A DNA stretch of 64,000 nt. Origin: CAYFYS01 sp965202905. Its GTDB lineage: Bacteria > Pseudomonadota > Alphaproteobacteria > MPNO01. The notes under the pieces were generated by a model. That model searched no databases and was not told the origin of the DNA. It saw nothing but the letters and a program-made list of their open reading frames with translations. Positions 1 to 8,883 of this stretch are shown here, piece after piece (position 1 is the first letter of the stretch; each line of letters opens with the position of its first letter). The translations under genes and the position numbers were made by a program. The DNA is taken from assembly GCA_965202905.1 (NCBI GenBank), contig OZ241868.1, positions 3,224,001 to 3,288,000 of the forward strand, read 5' to 3'.

Positions 1-518
1 TTATCGGAAATCTCCCCGAGACCGTCCCGTACCTCCGAGAAGGCGTCGGATAGCGGTTTCTTCCCGGAATCGAACGGGATCTCGAACCGCGTGCGTTCGC
101 CGAGCTTTGGGTCCGAAGATAGTTCTGACGGGAGCACCATTTCAGAAATTTCAAAGGAGTGGGTCGGCGACCAGATGCGCGGCGTTTCCGTAAAGGCAAA
201 CACAGCCTTGAAGCCGATGCCGAAGCGGCCAATCTTGTCCTCGTCCCCGGCTTTGGTTCCCTCTCCGATATTGGTAATTCCGCGTATATCGTCTTCGTCG
301 AATGGCCGTCCGTTGTGTTCGAACACAAGCGACTCGCCGGACAGGCGGAATTCGGCCTCTGACGCCCTGGCGTCCTCGGCGTTCTGAAGCAGCTCGTAAA
401 TGAAATGCGCAGTATCGGGATAAAGATCCTTCACGAGGCGCTGCCGAATGCCGGGGTGATTCTTCAGGGTGCGGGCGAGATCCTCCCGTTCGCCGCGAAC
501 CCGTCCGATGACGCTCAC
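1..518 (-). CDS. HSP90-like (sacsin-type) ATPase protein, N-terminal part
   Basis: The gene runs off the window start, so only about 172 N-terminal residues are visible. They form a GHKL/HSP90-type ATP-binding fold. The N-box ELLQNAEDA lies at about residues 42-50, an HNG nucleotide-box variant at 68-70, and the glycine-rich lid IGRFGIGFKAVF at 97-108. The spacing of ELLQNAEDA and the RFGIGFK lid is that of sacsin/DUF3883-like prokaryotic ATPases, which often sit in defence islands. The start is a GTG that overlaps the TGA of the upstream helicase (GTGA), so the two genes are translationally coupled. Base composition is clearly less GC-rich than in the housekeeping genes, which suggests transfer. 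The C-terminal effector is not visible, so the function stays open. Confidence 0.72.
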   Translation of the reverse strand, partial: MSVIGRVRGEREDLARTLKNHPGIRQRLVKDLYPDTAHFIYELLQNAEDARASEAEFRLSGESLVFEHNGRPFDEDDIRGITNIGEGTKAGDEDKIGRFGIGFKAVFAFTETPRIWSPTHSFEISEMVLPSELSSDPKLGERTRFEIPFDSGKKPLSDAFSEVRDGLGEISD

Positions 519-3500
519 GTCTCGTCGCTCCGCGTTACCTCAAGCACGCCTTCCACGACCAGGGTGGCGTGGATGTCAGCGCTATTCTCCAGTCTCTGCA
601 GCTCTTCGATCCGGCGCTCATAGTCATAGTTGGCGCGCTCCAGCTCCGCCACTCTCATCCGACGAATCTTTTCGTTTGTCGCATTTTGGATCTGGTCCTC
701 CAACAACGTGCAGCGGGCCTGATGGCTGACCGTAAGGCTCCGCTCGCGATGCTGAACCAGGTCCCGGTTTTCCGCCATGTGGTTTGCGCGTGCAGTACGC
801 CACTGATCGTGATGCCGCTCGTCGAGCCAATCCGCCGCGGCGGCGCCGGTCGGTGTTCCGGCCGGCGCGGCGGCGGCCTTCTCCAGCAGGGACAGGACAG
901 CGCCGTCGAGCCTCGGGTCCGAGGCGACGGCGACGGGCGTGTCGTCGGCCCGTACACCGACCTTGCGCCATCGATAGAGGGCGAAGGAATACGCAGCGGG
1001 AGGAACGGACTCGCTCGGTACGGTCAGATTGACCTGCACCGCATCGGATCGTTGCAGATGCTGTGCCGCCTGTCGCACCAGGGGGTGCAGAACGTTGAGA
1101 TAGACCGCTTTCGGCTCGGCGGCGGCGGTTTCCTGGTCGAACGTGACCGACAGCAACGGCTCGGCGCCTCTGAGCCACTTCTCCCACTGCCGGGCGACGG
1201 GATCGGTCGAGCGAGGCTGCCGGCGGAAATCTTCGCGCAGCCTGGCCCGGATCTTCTGGCCCAGCCGCAACGTCTTGAGCGTCTTGTCGCCGAGCAGAAA
1301 TCCGCTCGGGGTCTCCGCGATGCTGGACAGATAGCCGGAAACGCATTGTTGCAGCGCCTCGGGTGACAGCCAGAAGCTCTCGGCCTCCGCGATTTCCTCG
1401 CGCCAGGACTGGTTGGGAACCGTCAGCCCGAACAGCTCGGCTTGCTTCTCTTCCAACGCAGTTTCTTCCTGAACCTGACGAACTTTGTTATCGCCGAGCT
1501 GCTGCAGCCGGTCGGCACGCTGTTCCGGCGTTAGTGTGAAGTTTTCGGCGATGTTGTGTATCTCCCGCGTGATCTCGCCGAGAATTTCCTCGCTGCCGCC
1601 CACCGCATGATTGAACACGCCGATGCGCAAGAGGCATCGCTGATAGATGTCCGCGTCGACCGTCCCCGGCGTCACCAGGTTGACGATGGCGACACTCTCG
1701 CTCTGCTGGCCGTAGCGGTCGATGCGCCCGATGCGCTGTTCGATACGCATGGGATTCCACGGCAGGTCGTAGTTGATCAGCAGGTCGCAGAACTGGAAGT
1801 CGAGACCTTCGCCGCCGACCTCCGAGGACAGCAGGATATCCAGCGCTTCCGGGTGGTCTTTCGGCAAGGCGAAACGGCGGCGCAGTTCGGCGCGTTCGTC
1901 GTCCGGAACACCACCGTGGACGAGTCCGTAGCGCAATCCGGCGTCCGCGACGTGTCTTACGATATAGTCCAGTGTATGCCGGAAGGTGCTGAAGGCCAGC
2001 GCCTTGTTATTGGCCATCCCGTCCTTATCCCGCAGGACCTTGACGAAAGCCTGGACCTTGGGGTCGTAGGGATCGAGTCCCTCGGCTCGTTCGATGAACG
2101 CCTCGATATCGGACCTGACCTCGGCGAGGAAGTCGGGGTCGACGGCAGACTCGCCATTGGACTCGTCCGCTGCTTCGAGGCTGTCGAGCTTGCCGGCGAG
2201 CATGTCCCGCAGGGACGGGGCGAGGCCGTAGAGACAGCTCGCCGTCTGGCGACGGAGCGTGGTCATCATGAACTTGACGTTCTGCTGACCGTGGGTGCGC
2301 TCCAGGATGCGGCCCACCAGGTCGAGCAGATCGTCGTGCAGTCGGTGCTGGTCGGGCGTGAATTCGACCGTTAGCGTTTCCGGCCGCCGGGTCGCGAACT
2401 CTCCGATATCCCGGCGGCGGGTCCGGTTGATCATCGGGCTGAAGGTATGGAGTTCCTCAAGCGCCCGGATGAGGCGGATGCGGCTTGAATCCTCGATCCC
2501 GTCTTCCGCCAGGCGATCGCAGGCGTCCCGGAACGTTGGCGTTTCCTGCAGGAACCGGCGGCCCCACTCGGTCTGTGCGGCTTGTTCCAGGCAGGTGCGG
2601 GCTTCGGCCTGCCAGCCATAGCCGGCGGCCCGGCAATGGCCCACGGCGGCGTTGATGAACCCGTTGGGCGCAGCCATCTGTTCGAAGCTCGTCCGGTCGA
2701 TGACGAGATCCGGCCGCAGAACGTTCAGCAAGGTGAAGAGATCCTGGCTGCCGAGCTGCACCGGAGTGGCGGTAAGAAAGACGGCGGCCTGGGCGTTGTC
2801 GCAGAAATAGCGCACCGCCTGATGGAGGTAGGTGTCCGCGTTGCGGATGTGATGCGCTTCATCGACGATCACGAGGTCGAATCTCAGGGGCGGATCGAGG
2901 GCAAGCAGCCCTTCGCCGGTTGGGAGACCTTTTCCATTCCTGCCGAAGAGCAGGTCGGAATCGAACAGGGAGAATGGAATGATCGCCTTGGCGTACCGGT
3001 CGGGCCATTCCCCCTCCAAATGGGTTTCGCGCAGGCAGTGACGCAGCGTCCGGCCGTCGAGCGCTTCGAAGTGCTCGTCGAAACGTTTCATCTCGACGAA
3101 CCACTTGCGTTCGGTAACCAACGCCTTCGGGCAGATTACCAGCACCGAGGAAATGTCCGTTCGGGCGCGCAACTCCTTGACGATCAGCCCGGCCTCGATC
3201 GTCTTTCCGACGCCGACCTCGTCTGCAATCAGCAGACGCGGCCGGTCCGCCCGGATCAGTCGCAAAACGGGGCGGTATTGATAGGGTACGAACTGAACGC
3301 GTCCCGAGCGTAGCGAATACAGGTTGGCAGTCGACGGTGCGAGCAAATGCAGGCTTGTCAGAAAGGCGCGCAGTTCGTTGGCGTTCAGGGGAGGCGGTTT
3401 GGCGCCTGATGCAAGGGGTTGAAGCTGGCTCTCGTAGTAGGTGGCTTGGTGTTTGTCCTGAAACACATGATAGCGCGCCTCGGCGCCGCCGGGCGTGATT

Positions 3501-3685
3501 CCGATGATCGGCATCGCGGTCTCGGGATCGGATCGCAGCGCAACGAGATCGCCGATCTTGAACATTGTCGCTGCATCCTGTGGATCGACGGCGTTGCCGT
3601 TAGGGTTGATCGATGCTCCGAGCGGCGCCCCGGTGTCGGTTGGGTAGCGCGCGGAGTTGTCGGTCGCATCGGATGGGAAAATCAT
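515..3685 (-). CDS. SNF2/RapA-type DEAH-box helicase
   Basis: A 1056-residue superfamily 2 helicase/translocase. A small beta-rich KOW/Tudor-like segment (about residues 42-90, FKIGDLVALRS) precedes the motor. Motif I DEVGVGKT is at about 155-162, the DEAH box VDEAHH at about 274-279 and motif III TATP at about 305. The C-terminal lobe contains SEVGGEGLDFQ and the arginine-finger motif RIGRIDRYGQ. This is the SNF2/HepA layout; such enzymes move on double-stranded nucleic acid rather than unwinding it processively. A long charged C-terminal region, probably coiled coil (many E/R/Q), ends at a TGA overlapping the ATPase start. Pairing with an HSP90-like ATPase suggests a two-component defence or DNA-surveillance module; that role is inference. 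The ATG start has only a weak ribosome-binding site. Confidence 0.85.
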   Translation of the reverse strand: MIFPSDATDNSARYPTDTGAPLGASINPNGNAVDPQDAATMFKIGDLVALRSDPETAMPIIGITPGGAEARYHVFQDKHQATYYESQLQPLASGAKPPPLNANELRAFLTSLHLLAPSTANLYSLRSGRVQFVPYQYRPVLRLIRADRPRLLIADEVGVGKTIEAGLIVKELRARTDISSVLVICPKALVTERKWFVEMKRFDEHFEALDGRTLRHCLRETHLEGEWPDRYAKAIIPFSLFDSDLLFGRNGKGLPTGEGLLALDPPLRFDLVIVDEAHHIRNADTYLHQAVRYFCDNAQAAVFLTATPVQLGSQDLFTLLNVLRPDLVIDRTSFEQMAAPNGFINAAVGHCRAAGYGWQAEARTCLEQAAQTEWGRRFLQETPTFRDACDRLAEDGIEDSSRIRLIRALEELHTFSPMINRTRRRDIGEFATRRPETLTVEFTPDQHRLHDDLLDLVGRILERTHGQQNVKFMMTTLRRQTASCLYGLAPSLRDMLAGKLDSLEAADESNGESAVDPDFLAEVRSDIEAFIERAEGLDPYDPKVQAFVKVLRDKDGMANNKALAFSTFRHTLDYIVRHVADAGLRYGLVHGGVPDDERAELRRRFALPKDHPEALDILLSSEVGGEGLDFQFCDLLINYDLPWNPMRIEQRIGRIDRYGQQSESVAIVNLVTPGTVDADIYQRCLLRIGVFNHAVGGSEEILGEITREIHNIAENFTLTPEQRADRLQQLGDNKVRQVQEETALEEKQAELFGLTVPNQSWREEIAEAESFWLSPEALQQCVSGYLSSIAETPSGFLLGDKTLKTLRLGQKIRARLREDFRRQPRSTDPVARQWEKWLRGAEPLLSVTFDQETAAAEPKAVYLNVLHPLVRQAAQHLQRSDAVQVNLTVPSESVPPAAYSFALYRWRKVGVRADDTPVAVASDPRLDGAVLSLLEKAAAAPAGTPTGAAAADWLDERHHDQWRTARANHMAENRDLVQHRERSLTVSHQARCTLLEDQIQNATNEKIRRMRVAELERANYDYERRIEELQRLENSADIHATLVVEGVLEVTRSDET

Positions 3686-3812
3686 ATCGGAACCTGCTCA
3701 TCCCTGAAAGCCATCCTGCGATGAGCAGGCGGCAGGGCGCGGGCCGGGTATGCGCGGCGCTATGGATGAGGCGGGGGATCATGGTCTGGAGTTGATAGCG
3801 CCGGTTGTAACG

Positions 3813-4066
3813 TCAAGCGAAGCTGGCGAGATCACGCTCGGCGCGATGGGGGCCGGGCTCGCGGCAGGTTCCGGCGATCGCGCTCCTGATGTTGCCCGGC
3901 GTCGTGTTCACCCCTTTGAATAGCGCCATGCGGGCGGCCTTTCGGCCCGAGCCGGTCAGGATCGCCCGATGGCTGTCGGCGACCGCGTCGACAGCCAAGG
4001 CCGTCGGTGACGACCTTCGTTCCGGGGGCCAGCCAGCGCTTGGCGCCGCGCGCGGGTCTTCGACCG
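3813..4066 (-). mobile_element. IS1595-type transposase C-terminal remnant
   Basis: This fills most of the 388-bp gap between the helicase and aprA. Read on the minus strand, one frame gives WLAPGTKVVTDGLGC. After a frameshift the next gives AILTGSGRK, then FKGVNTTPGNIRSAIAGT. These match the conserved C-terminal block of IS1595-family transposases (..VVTDGLGCF..TGGGR..VNTALGN.K.AI.GTYH). The catalytic N-terminal part is gone and the frame is broken, so it is a dead scar. It marks the boundary between the left-edge island and the core sulfur genes. Confidence 0.6.
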
Positions 4067-4073
4067 CGCGCGC

Positions 4074-5918
4074 TCAATCCACGATGTGGTGGACCGGGGC
4101 TTTTTCCATTTCCCAGCTCCCCGAATCCCGGTCGTAGCGGGACAGGGTGAAGCAGTGCCAGTCGGCGTCGTCGAGCGTCGGGTGGTCGGCGCGGTAGTAG
4201 TAGCCGGGCCAGCGGGTCTCCGTCCGGAACATGGTGTGCTGCGTCACCGCTTCGGAGGCCAGCACGCGATGGTGGAGTTCCCACGCGCGCTGGAGCTGGT
4301 GCAGGTCCTCGGCGCCGAGGTGATCGAGATCCTCCTTCAGCATGGCCAGCAGGTCGAGCCCGCGGGTCAGCAGCGGCGCGTTGGTTGTGTAGTGGGCGCT
4401 GATGCCGCCGACATACTCGTCCATGATCTTCTCCAGGCGCTGGAGGCCATGCAGCGGGATCATGTAGCTCGGCGAGACGGTGCCGGCGACGATCTCGTTG
4501 CGGCCGACCCGGTAGGTCTCCAGGGGCCGGTAGACGGTCTCCCTGAGTGACTCGTACTCCGCCTCGCTGACCGCGGGCCGCTCGCCGCCGAGGTCGTTGA
4601 CGTACTTGACCGCGGCCTTGCCGGCGATCCGGCCTTCGGTGAAGGAGCCGGAGGAGAACTTGTGGGCGCTGCCGCCGACGGTGTCGCCGCCGCCGAACAG
4701 GCCGTCGACGGTCATCATCCGGTTGTAGCCCCATTGGTAGTCGTCCGGCGCGCAATCCTCCGGCCCGCTCGCCCAGGCGCCCGAGCATGTCGCGTGCGAG
4801 CCCATGACATAGGGCTCGGACGTGGTGAGCTCCGGGTTGGTGTGCTTGGGATCGATGTTCTGCGAGGCCCACACGACCGCCTGGCCGATGGTCATGCCGA
4901 GAAAATTCTCCCAGCCGACGGTCTCCTTGTGCGGGTCCTGGAAAGCCTCGGTGGTGACCATGTGGATCGGGCCGCGGCCGGCCTTGAGCTCCTCGAGCAT
5001 GGCGTGGTTTCTCAGGCATGTCGGCACCGGATGCCGGTCGACATAGTCGCCGACCAGCGCCTTGGTGTGGTCGTACCACCTGGACTCGTAGTCCTCGCCA
5101 TAGGCGTTCTGGGTATAGGTCTTCAGGTGCAGGAAATAGGCGCCGACCGGGCCGTAGCCGTCCTTGAACCGGGTCAGCACGATCCGGTTTTCCATCTGGG
5201 TCATCTTGGCGCCGGCCAGGATCGGCAGCGCGTAGGCGGACGCGCTGCTCCACGGCGCGTACCAGGTCCGTCCCATCCCTTCGCCGACGGCGCGCGGCTT
5301 GAAGATGTGCGAGGCGCCGCCCGCCGCAACGATCACGGCCTTGGCGCGAAAGACGTAGAAATCCCCGGTGCGGACGTTGAAGCCGACCGCGCCGGAGACC
5401 CTGTTGGGCTTGGTGCTGTCCATCAACAGATGGGTGACCATGATCCGGTTATAGACCTCGGTCGCGGCCTTGCGCGCGGCCTCGGCGACGATCGGCTTGT
5501 AGCTCTCGCCGTGGATCATGATCTGCCATTTGCCTTCGCGCATATACCGGCCGGTCTCCGGGTCGCGCATGATCGGCAGGCCCCACTCCTCGAACTTGTG
5601 CACCGCCGAATCGACGTGCCGGGCGATGTCGTAACCCAGATCCTCACGCACCAGGCCCATCAGGTCGTTGCGGGCATAGCGGACATGGTCTTCGGGCCGG
5701 TTCTCGTCCCACTGCATGCCCATGTAGCAGTTGATCGCATAGAGCCCCTGGGCGACCGCGCCGCTGCGCTCGATATTGGCCTTCTCGACGCAGACGATCT
5801 TGAGGTCGCGCCCCCAGTAGCGGGATTCGTAGGTGGCCCCGCAGCCGGCCATACCGCCGCCGACCACCAGGATGTCCGACTCCACGAAGACCGTTTTCCT
5901 GCGCGTGAACAGGCCCAC
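4074..5918 (-). CDS. aprA: Adenylylsulfate (APS) reductase alpha subunit
   Basis: FAD-containing catalytic subunit of dissimilatory APS reductase, 614 residues, the usual AprA size. In sulfur oxidisers the enzyme runs in reverse: sulfite plus AMP gives APS, with electrons passed to AprB. The dinucleotide-binding motif VVGGGMAGCGA is near residues 18-28, followed by ERSGAVAQGLYAINCY and long fumarate-reductase-like stretches. The start is a GTG whose G is the last base of the aprB stop (TAGTG), with a strong purine-rich site (GAAGAGGGGG) just upstream, so translation is coupled to aprB. The same frame stays open for another 113 codons inside aprB, but an upstream start there would have no basis. 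The order aprM-aprB-aprA fits the sulfur-oxidiser type. Confidence 0.96.
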   Translation of the reverse strand: MGLFTRRKTVFVESDILVVGGGMAGCGATYESRYWGRDLKIVCVEKANIERSGAVAQGLYAINCYMGMQWDENRPEDHVRYARNDLMGLVREDLGYDIARHVDSAVHKFEEWGLPIMRDPETGRYMREGKWQIMIHGESYKPIVAEAARKAATEVYNRIMVTHLLMDSTKPNRVSGAVGFNVRTGDFYVFRAKAVIVAAGGASHIFKPRAVGEGMGRTWYAPWSSASAYALPILAGAKMTQMENRIVLTRFKDGYGPVGAYFLHLKTYTQNAYGEDYESRWYDHTKALVGDYVDRHPVPTCLRNHAMLEELKAGRGPIHMVTTEAFQDPHKETVGWENFLGMTIGQAVVWASQNIDPKHTNPELTTSEPYVMGSHATCSGAWASGPEDCAPDDYQWGYNRMMTVDGLFGGGDTVGGSAHKFSSGSFTEGRIAGKAAVKYVNDLGGERPAVSEAEYESLRETVYRPLETYRVGRNEIVAGTVSPSYMIPLHGLQRLEKIMDEYVGGISAHYTTNAPLLTRGLDLLAMLKEDLDHLGAEDLHQLQRAWELHHRVLASEAVTQHTMFRTETRWPGYYYRADHPTLDDADWHCFTLSRYDRDSGSWEMEKAPVHHIVD

Positions 5919-6379
5919 TAGCGCACCCCCTCTTCGGCCGGAACCGGGGCCAGCGCGGGCAGTTCGTCGATGTTGAGCGCGTCGGGCTCGTGCGCGAGCT
6001 CCTGGGAATTCATCGCGGCCCGGCCGGGCGCGTCGTAATCGGCCGGCGACCTGATCGTTCCCCACGGCGTGGTGCGGATCGGCGAGACGAAGTCCTTCTC
6101 GCGGCCGTCGCGGAACCGGATCTTCCAGGAGATGGTGCCCTTGTCCGCCTCGCGCAGTGGTCGCACGCTGTGGCCCAGCGGCGCGAAGTCGGCATAGCCG
6201 CGCACATCGATCGCGTTCTGCGGGCATTCCTTGACGCAGGAATAGCACTCCCAGCACATATTGGGCTCGATGTTGTAGGCGCGGCGATAGGTGGTATCGA
6301 TGTGCATGATGTCGGACGGGCAGATGTCCACGCAGTGTCCGCAGCCGTCGCAGCGCGTCATGTAGACGAATGTCGGCAT
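5918..6379 (-). CDS. aprB: APS reductase beta subunit, ferredoxin-like
   Basis: Iron-sulfur electron-transfer subunit of APS reductase, 153 residues. Two [4Fe-4S] motifs are visible: CDGCGHCVDICP (Cys 10, 13, 16, 20) and CWECYSCVKECP (Cys 42, 45, 48, 52). The C-terminal tail wraps around AprA in known structures. The ATG is preceded by CAGGAGATAG, a good ribosome-binding site, 43 bp after aprM. It passes electrons from the AprA flavin to the membrane partner. Confidence 0.96.
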   Translation of the reverse strand: MPTFVYMTRCDGCGHCVDICPSDIMHIDTTYRRAYNIEPNMCWECYSCVKECPQNAIDVRGYADFAPLGHSVRPLREADKGTISWKIRFRDGREKDFVSPIRTTPWGTIRSPADYDAPGRAAMNSQELAHEPDALNIDELPALAPVPAEEGVR

Positions 6380-6422
6380 GATATTCCGCTATCTCCTGTA
6401 TCGAAGACCCATGACGGGCTCA

Positions 6423-7205
6423 TCAGTAGTGCCGCGGCTCCCGCCGGGCGCTGCCGAAGATCGAGGGCTTGTCGGCGGGGCCGGGCAAGTTGCCGCGCCA
6501 GCCGTTCGCGTCCTCGACCCGTTTCTGGAAGGCCGCGGCGGGCTTGAAGAACATGTGCGAGAACTTGGACCACGGAACCGATCCGAAGAGCACGGTCGTC
6601 GCCATCAGATAGAGGGCGAGAAAGATGTCGGCCCATGTGCTGCCCGCCGCCTGCAGGATGCCCCAGAGCAGGGCCAGGGTCGCGCTTGCCAGAAGCGACA
6701 GGACGAACAAATCGGCGCGGACGATGCGGAAGGGCGGGTTGCCCTCGGCGGCGACGTCGACCCGGATGAACAACCAGAACCAATAGCCGCCGATGCAGAC
6801 CAGGAGCGCGCCGAGATACCACAACAGCGGCAGGATTGCGGGCGTCGCCTCGGCCGGCGTCGGGTACCAGAACACCATGATGAAGGTCGTGATCACATAG
6901 GCGAGGAACCCGTACATCGTCAGCAGGTGGGCAAGCCGGCGCCGCGCGTTGCAGAACTCGCCCGAGGTCAGCCCGTCCACGACCGCGGACTGGACCGCAA
7001 CCGAGACCATCCGTCCGGCGCCGACCGGCTTCCCCTTGTTCCTCGCATCCCGCCAGTTGTTGAAGAAGTACGTCGCGCTCTTCTTGTGCAGGATGTCGAA
7101 CACCGTGCCGCCGGCGACCAGGAGGACCATGATGACGATGTAGGTCTGCATCAGCCCGGGCGGTATGGAGGCCGAAAGCGCGGCGAATGGATTGTCGGTG
7201 AACAT
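6423..7205 (-). CDS. aprM: AprM-type membrane anchor of APS reductase (QmoC-like)
   Basis: Integral membrane protein of 260 residues with about five hydrophobic segments: LMQTYIVIMVLLVAGG, YGFLAYVITTFIMVFW, LLWYLGALLVCIGGYWFW, LFVLSLLASATLALLW and IFLALYLMATTVLFG. It resembles the haem-b-type membrane domain of QmoC but lacks the Fe-S domain. That and its place as first gene of aprM-aprB-aprA fit AprM, the proposed quinone-linked partner of AprBA in one group of sulfur oxidisers. Conserved histidines on the segments could bind haem. The start at MFTDNPF is chosen because the frame continues upstream only through low-complexity sequence. Electron flow to quinone is inferred from the family. 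Confidence 0.75.
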   Translation of the reverse strand: MFTDNPFAALSASIPPGLMQTYIVIMVLLVAGGTVFDILHKKSATYFFNNWRDARNKGKPVGAGRMVSVAVQSAVVDGLTSGEFCNARRRLAHLLTMYGFLAYVITTFIMVFWYPTPAEATPAILPLLWYLGALLVCIGGYWFWLFIRVDVAAEGNPPFRIVRADLFVLSLLASATLALLWGILQAAGSTWADIFLALYLMATTVLFGSVPWSKFSHMFFKPAAAFQKRVEDANGWRGNLPGPADKPSIFGSARREPRHY

Positions 7206-7540
7206 GAAGGATCCCGTTGTTGGATGGCCATTATCGACGCGGAACCCGGCGGCGCCAGCGCCATCTTGCCGCAGGAATAGCATTTCGACGCGGGAATGGC
7301 ATTCTCTCCCCCGACCGCGCCGCCGCCGGCGACGCCCTCGCGCGGCAGGTTCGGCGACAGGTTCGAGGGAGTGGACGGGCCGGCGCCCGGTCGCGCCTCG
7401 CCATGACAGTCGCGCCTCGCCATGACATCTGCCGGACCGCCATTTCAAATCGCCCCGCAAGACCCATACAATGATGGCGGCCGTTCGGCCGGACAGGCCG
7501 GGCGGGCGAGGCCGCGGATCGGGAGGAGGGTGTGCGTTCA
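7206..7540. promoter_or_regulatory. Divergent aprM/sat intergenic region with tandem repeat
   Basis: A 335-bp non-coding stretch between the divergently transcribed aprM and sat, so it must hold both promoters. It contains a perfect 19-bp direct tandem duplication (7390-7408 and 7409-7427, unit gtcgcgcctcgccatgaca). There is also a near-repeat of caggaatagcatttcgacgc/cgggaatggcattctc around 7271-7308. I cannot pick convincing -35/-10 boxes. A strong sat ribosome-binding site (GGGAGGAGGG) lies at 7521-7530. Confidence 0.4.
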
Positions 7541-8728
7541 ATGTCGACTCTGGTTTCGCCGCACGGCGGCGGCGGGCTCGATCCCAGGCTGATCGGCGCC
7601 GGGCCGGATGGCGGGGCCGAGCGCGCCGAGGCGCTGCAACGGGCCGCCGGGCGGAAAGCGGCGCCCATGACCAGCCGCGAAACCTCGGACCTGGTGATGC
7701 TGGCCTTGGGCGCCTATACGCCGCTCGAGGGCTTCATGGGATATGACGACTGGCGCGGGTCCTGCGTGGACATGAGGCTCGGCGCCGGCGCGTTCTGGCC
7801 GATCCCGATCACCCTGTCCTGCGCGCGCGATCTGGCGGACGCGATTGCGCCCGGCGAGGAGGTGGCGCTGGTCGATGCCGGGTCGGGCGAGATCATGGCG
7901 GTCATGGAGGTCGCCGAAAAATACGCCATCGACCGCGAACTGGAGTGTTCCGAAGTCTTTCGGACCACCGACCCCGCCCATCCCGGAGTCGCCAAGGTGA
8001 TGGCCCAGGGCGAGGTCAACCTGGCCGGCCCCGTGCGGGCGCTGAGCGAGGGCTCCTATCCGCAGGACTTCGCCGGGCTCTACATGCGCCCGGCCGAGAC
8101 CCGCGCGCTGTTCGAGGACCGGGGCTGGTCGCGGGTGGCGGCCTTCCAGACCAGAAACCCGATGCACCGAAGCCACGAATATCTGGCCAAGGTCGCCATC
8201 GAGATCTGCGACGGCCTCCTGATCCACCAGGTCCTGGGTAAGCTCAAGACCGGCGACATTCCGGCCGAAATACGGGCCGAGGCGATCAATGCCCTGGTGA
8301 AAAACTATTTCGCGCCCGATACCGTCATCCAGGCCGGCTATCCGATCGAGATGCGCTACGCCGGTCCGCGCGAGGCCCTGCTGCACGCCCTGTTGCGGCA
8401 AAATTTCGGCTGCTCCCACCTGATCGTCGGCCGCGATCATGCCGGCGTCGGGTCCTATTACGGGCCGCTGGACGCCCACCGCATCTTCGATACCCTGGAG
8501 CCGGGCAGCCTTGAGACCCGGCCCTTGAAGATGGAGACGACCTTCTACTGCAACGTCTGCGAGGGCGCCGCGACCGGCCGGACCTGCCCCCATGACGAGT
8601 CCCATCGCTTGCAGATCTCAGGCACCCGGCTGCGCGAGATGTTCGCCAACGACGAGCCCGTCCCCGCGGCGTTCAGCCGCCCGGAAGTCCTCGAAGTGCT
8701 TCGCGCCCATTACGCGGGCTCGCGTTGA
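7541..8728 (+). CDS. sat: ATP sulfurylase (sulfate adenylyltransferase)
   Basis: Homo-oligomeric ATP sulfurylase, 395 residues. In a sulfite-oxidising setting it converts APS plus pyrophosphate to ATP plus sulfate, completing the Apr pathway. The N-terminal PUA-like domain begins LVSPHGG. The catalytic domain carries FQTRNPMHRSHEY (the QxRNP and HxxH nucleotide-binding signature) and VGRDHAGVGSYYG. A CxxC pair (CNVC) and a later Cys-His pair near the C-terminus resemble the zinc-type insertion of bacterial Sat. ATG 7541 is chosen over GTG 7532 because the Shine-Dalgarno sequence at 7521-7530 is too close to the latter. It is divergent from aprMBA. Confidence 0.95.
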   Translation: MSTLVSPHGGGGLDPRLIGAGPDGGAERAEALQRAAGRKAAPMTSRETSDLVMLALGAYTPLEGFMGYDDWRGSCVDMRLGAGAFWPIPITLSCARDLADAIAPGEEVALVDAGSGEIMAVMEVAEKYAIDRELECSEVFRTTDPAHPGVAKVMAQGEVNLAGPVRALSEGSYPQDFAGLYMRPAETRALFEDRGWSRVAAFQTRNPMHRSHEYLAKVAIEICDGLLIHQVLGKLKTGDIPAEIRAEAINALVKNYFAPDTVIQAGYPIEMRYAGPREALLHALLRQNFGCSHLIVGRDHAGVGSYYGPLDAHRIFDTLEPGSLETRPLKMETTFYCNVCEGAATGRTCPHDESHRLQISGTRLREMFANDEPVPAAFSRPEVLEVLRAHYAGSR

Positions 8729-8883
8729 GCGGTCTTCGCGCGGGCCGGCCGCTCGACAGGGGTACGCCGGGAGGATAGTGTCCGCTCGCCCCCGCACCGG
8801 ACAGGAGCCGGGGGAAGACTTCAACCCGTTTCCCAAAGGCGGCGGTCCGGCGCATCCCCGGGGCCGGGCCGGAGAACGATCGG

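Noticed and set aside
4074..6257. A 727-residue APS reductase with extended N-terminus.
   Set aside because: The extra 113 codons lie inside aprB in another frame; the GTG at 5918 has a strong ribosome site and the right length.
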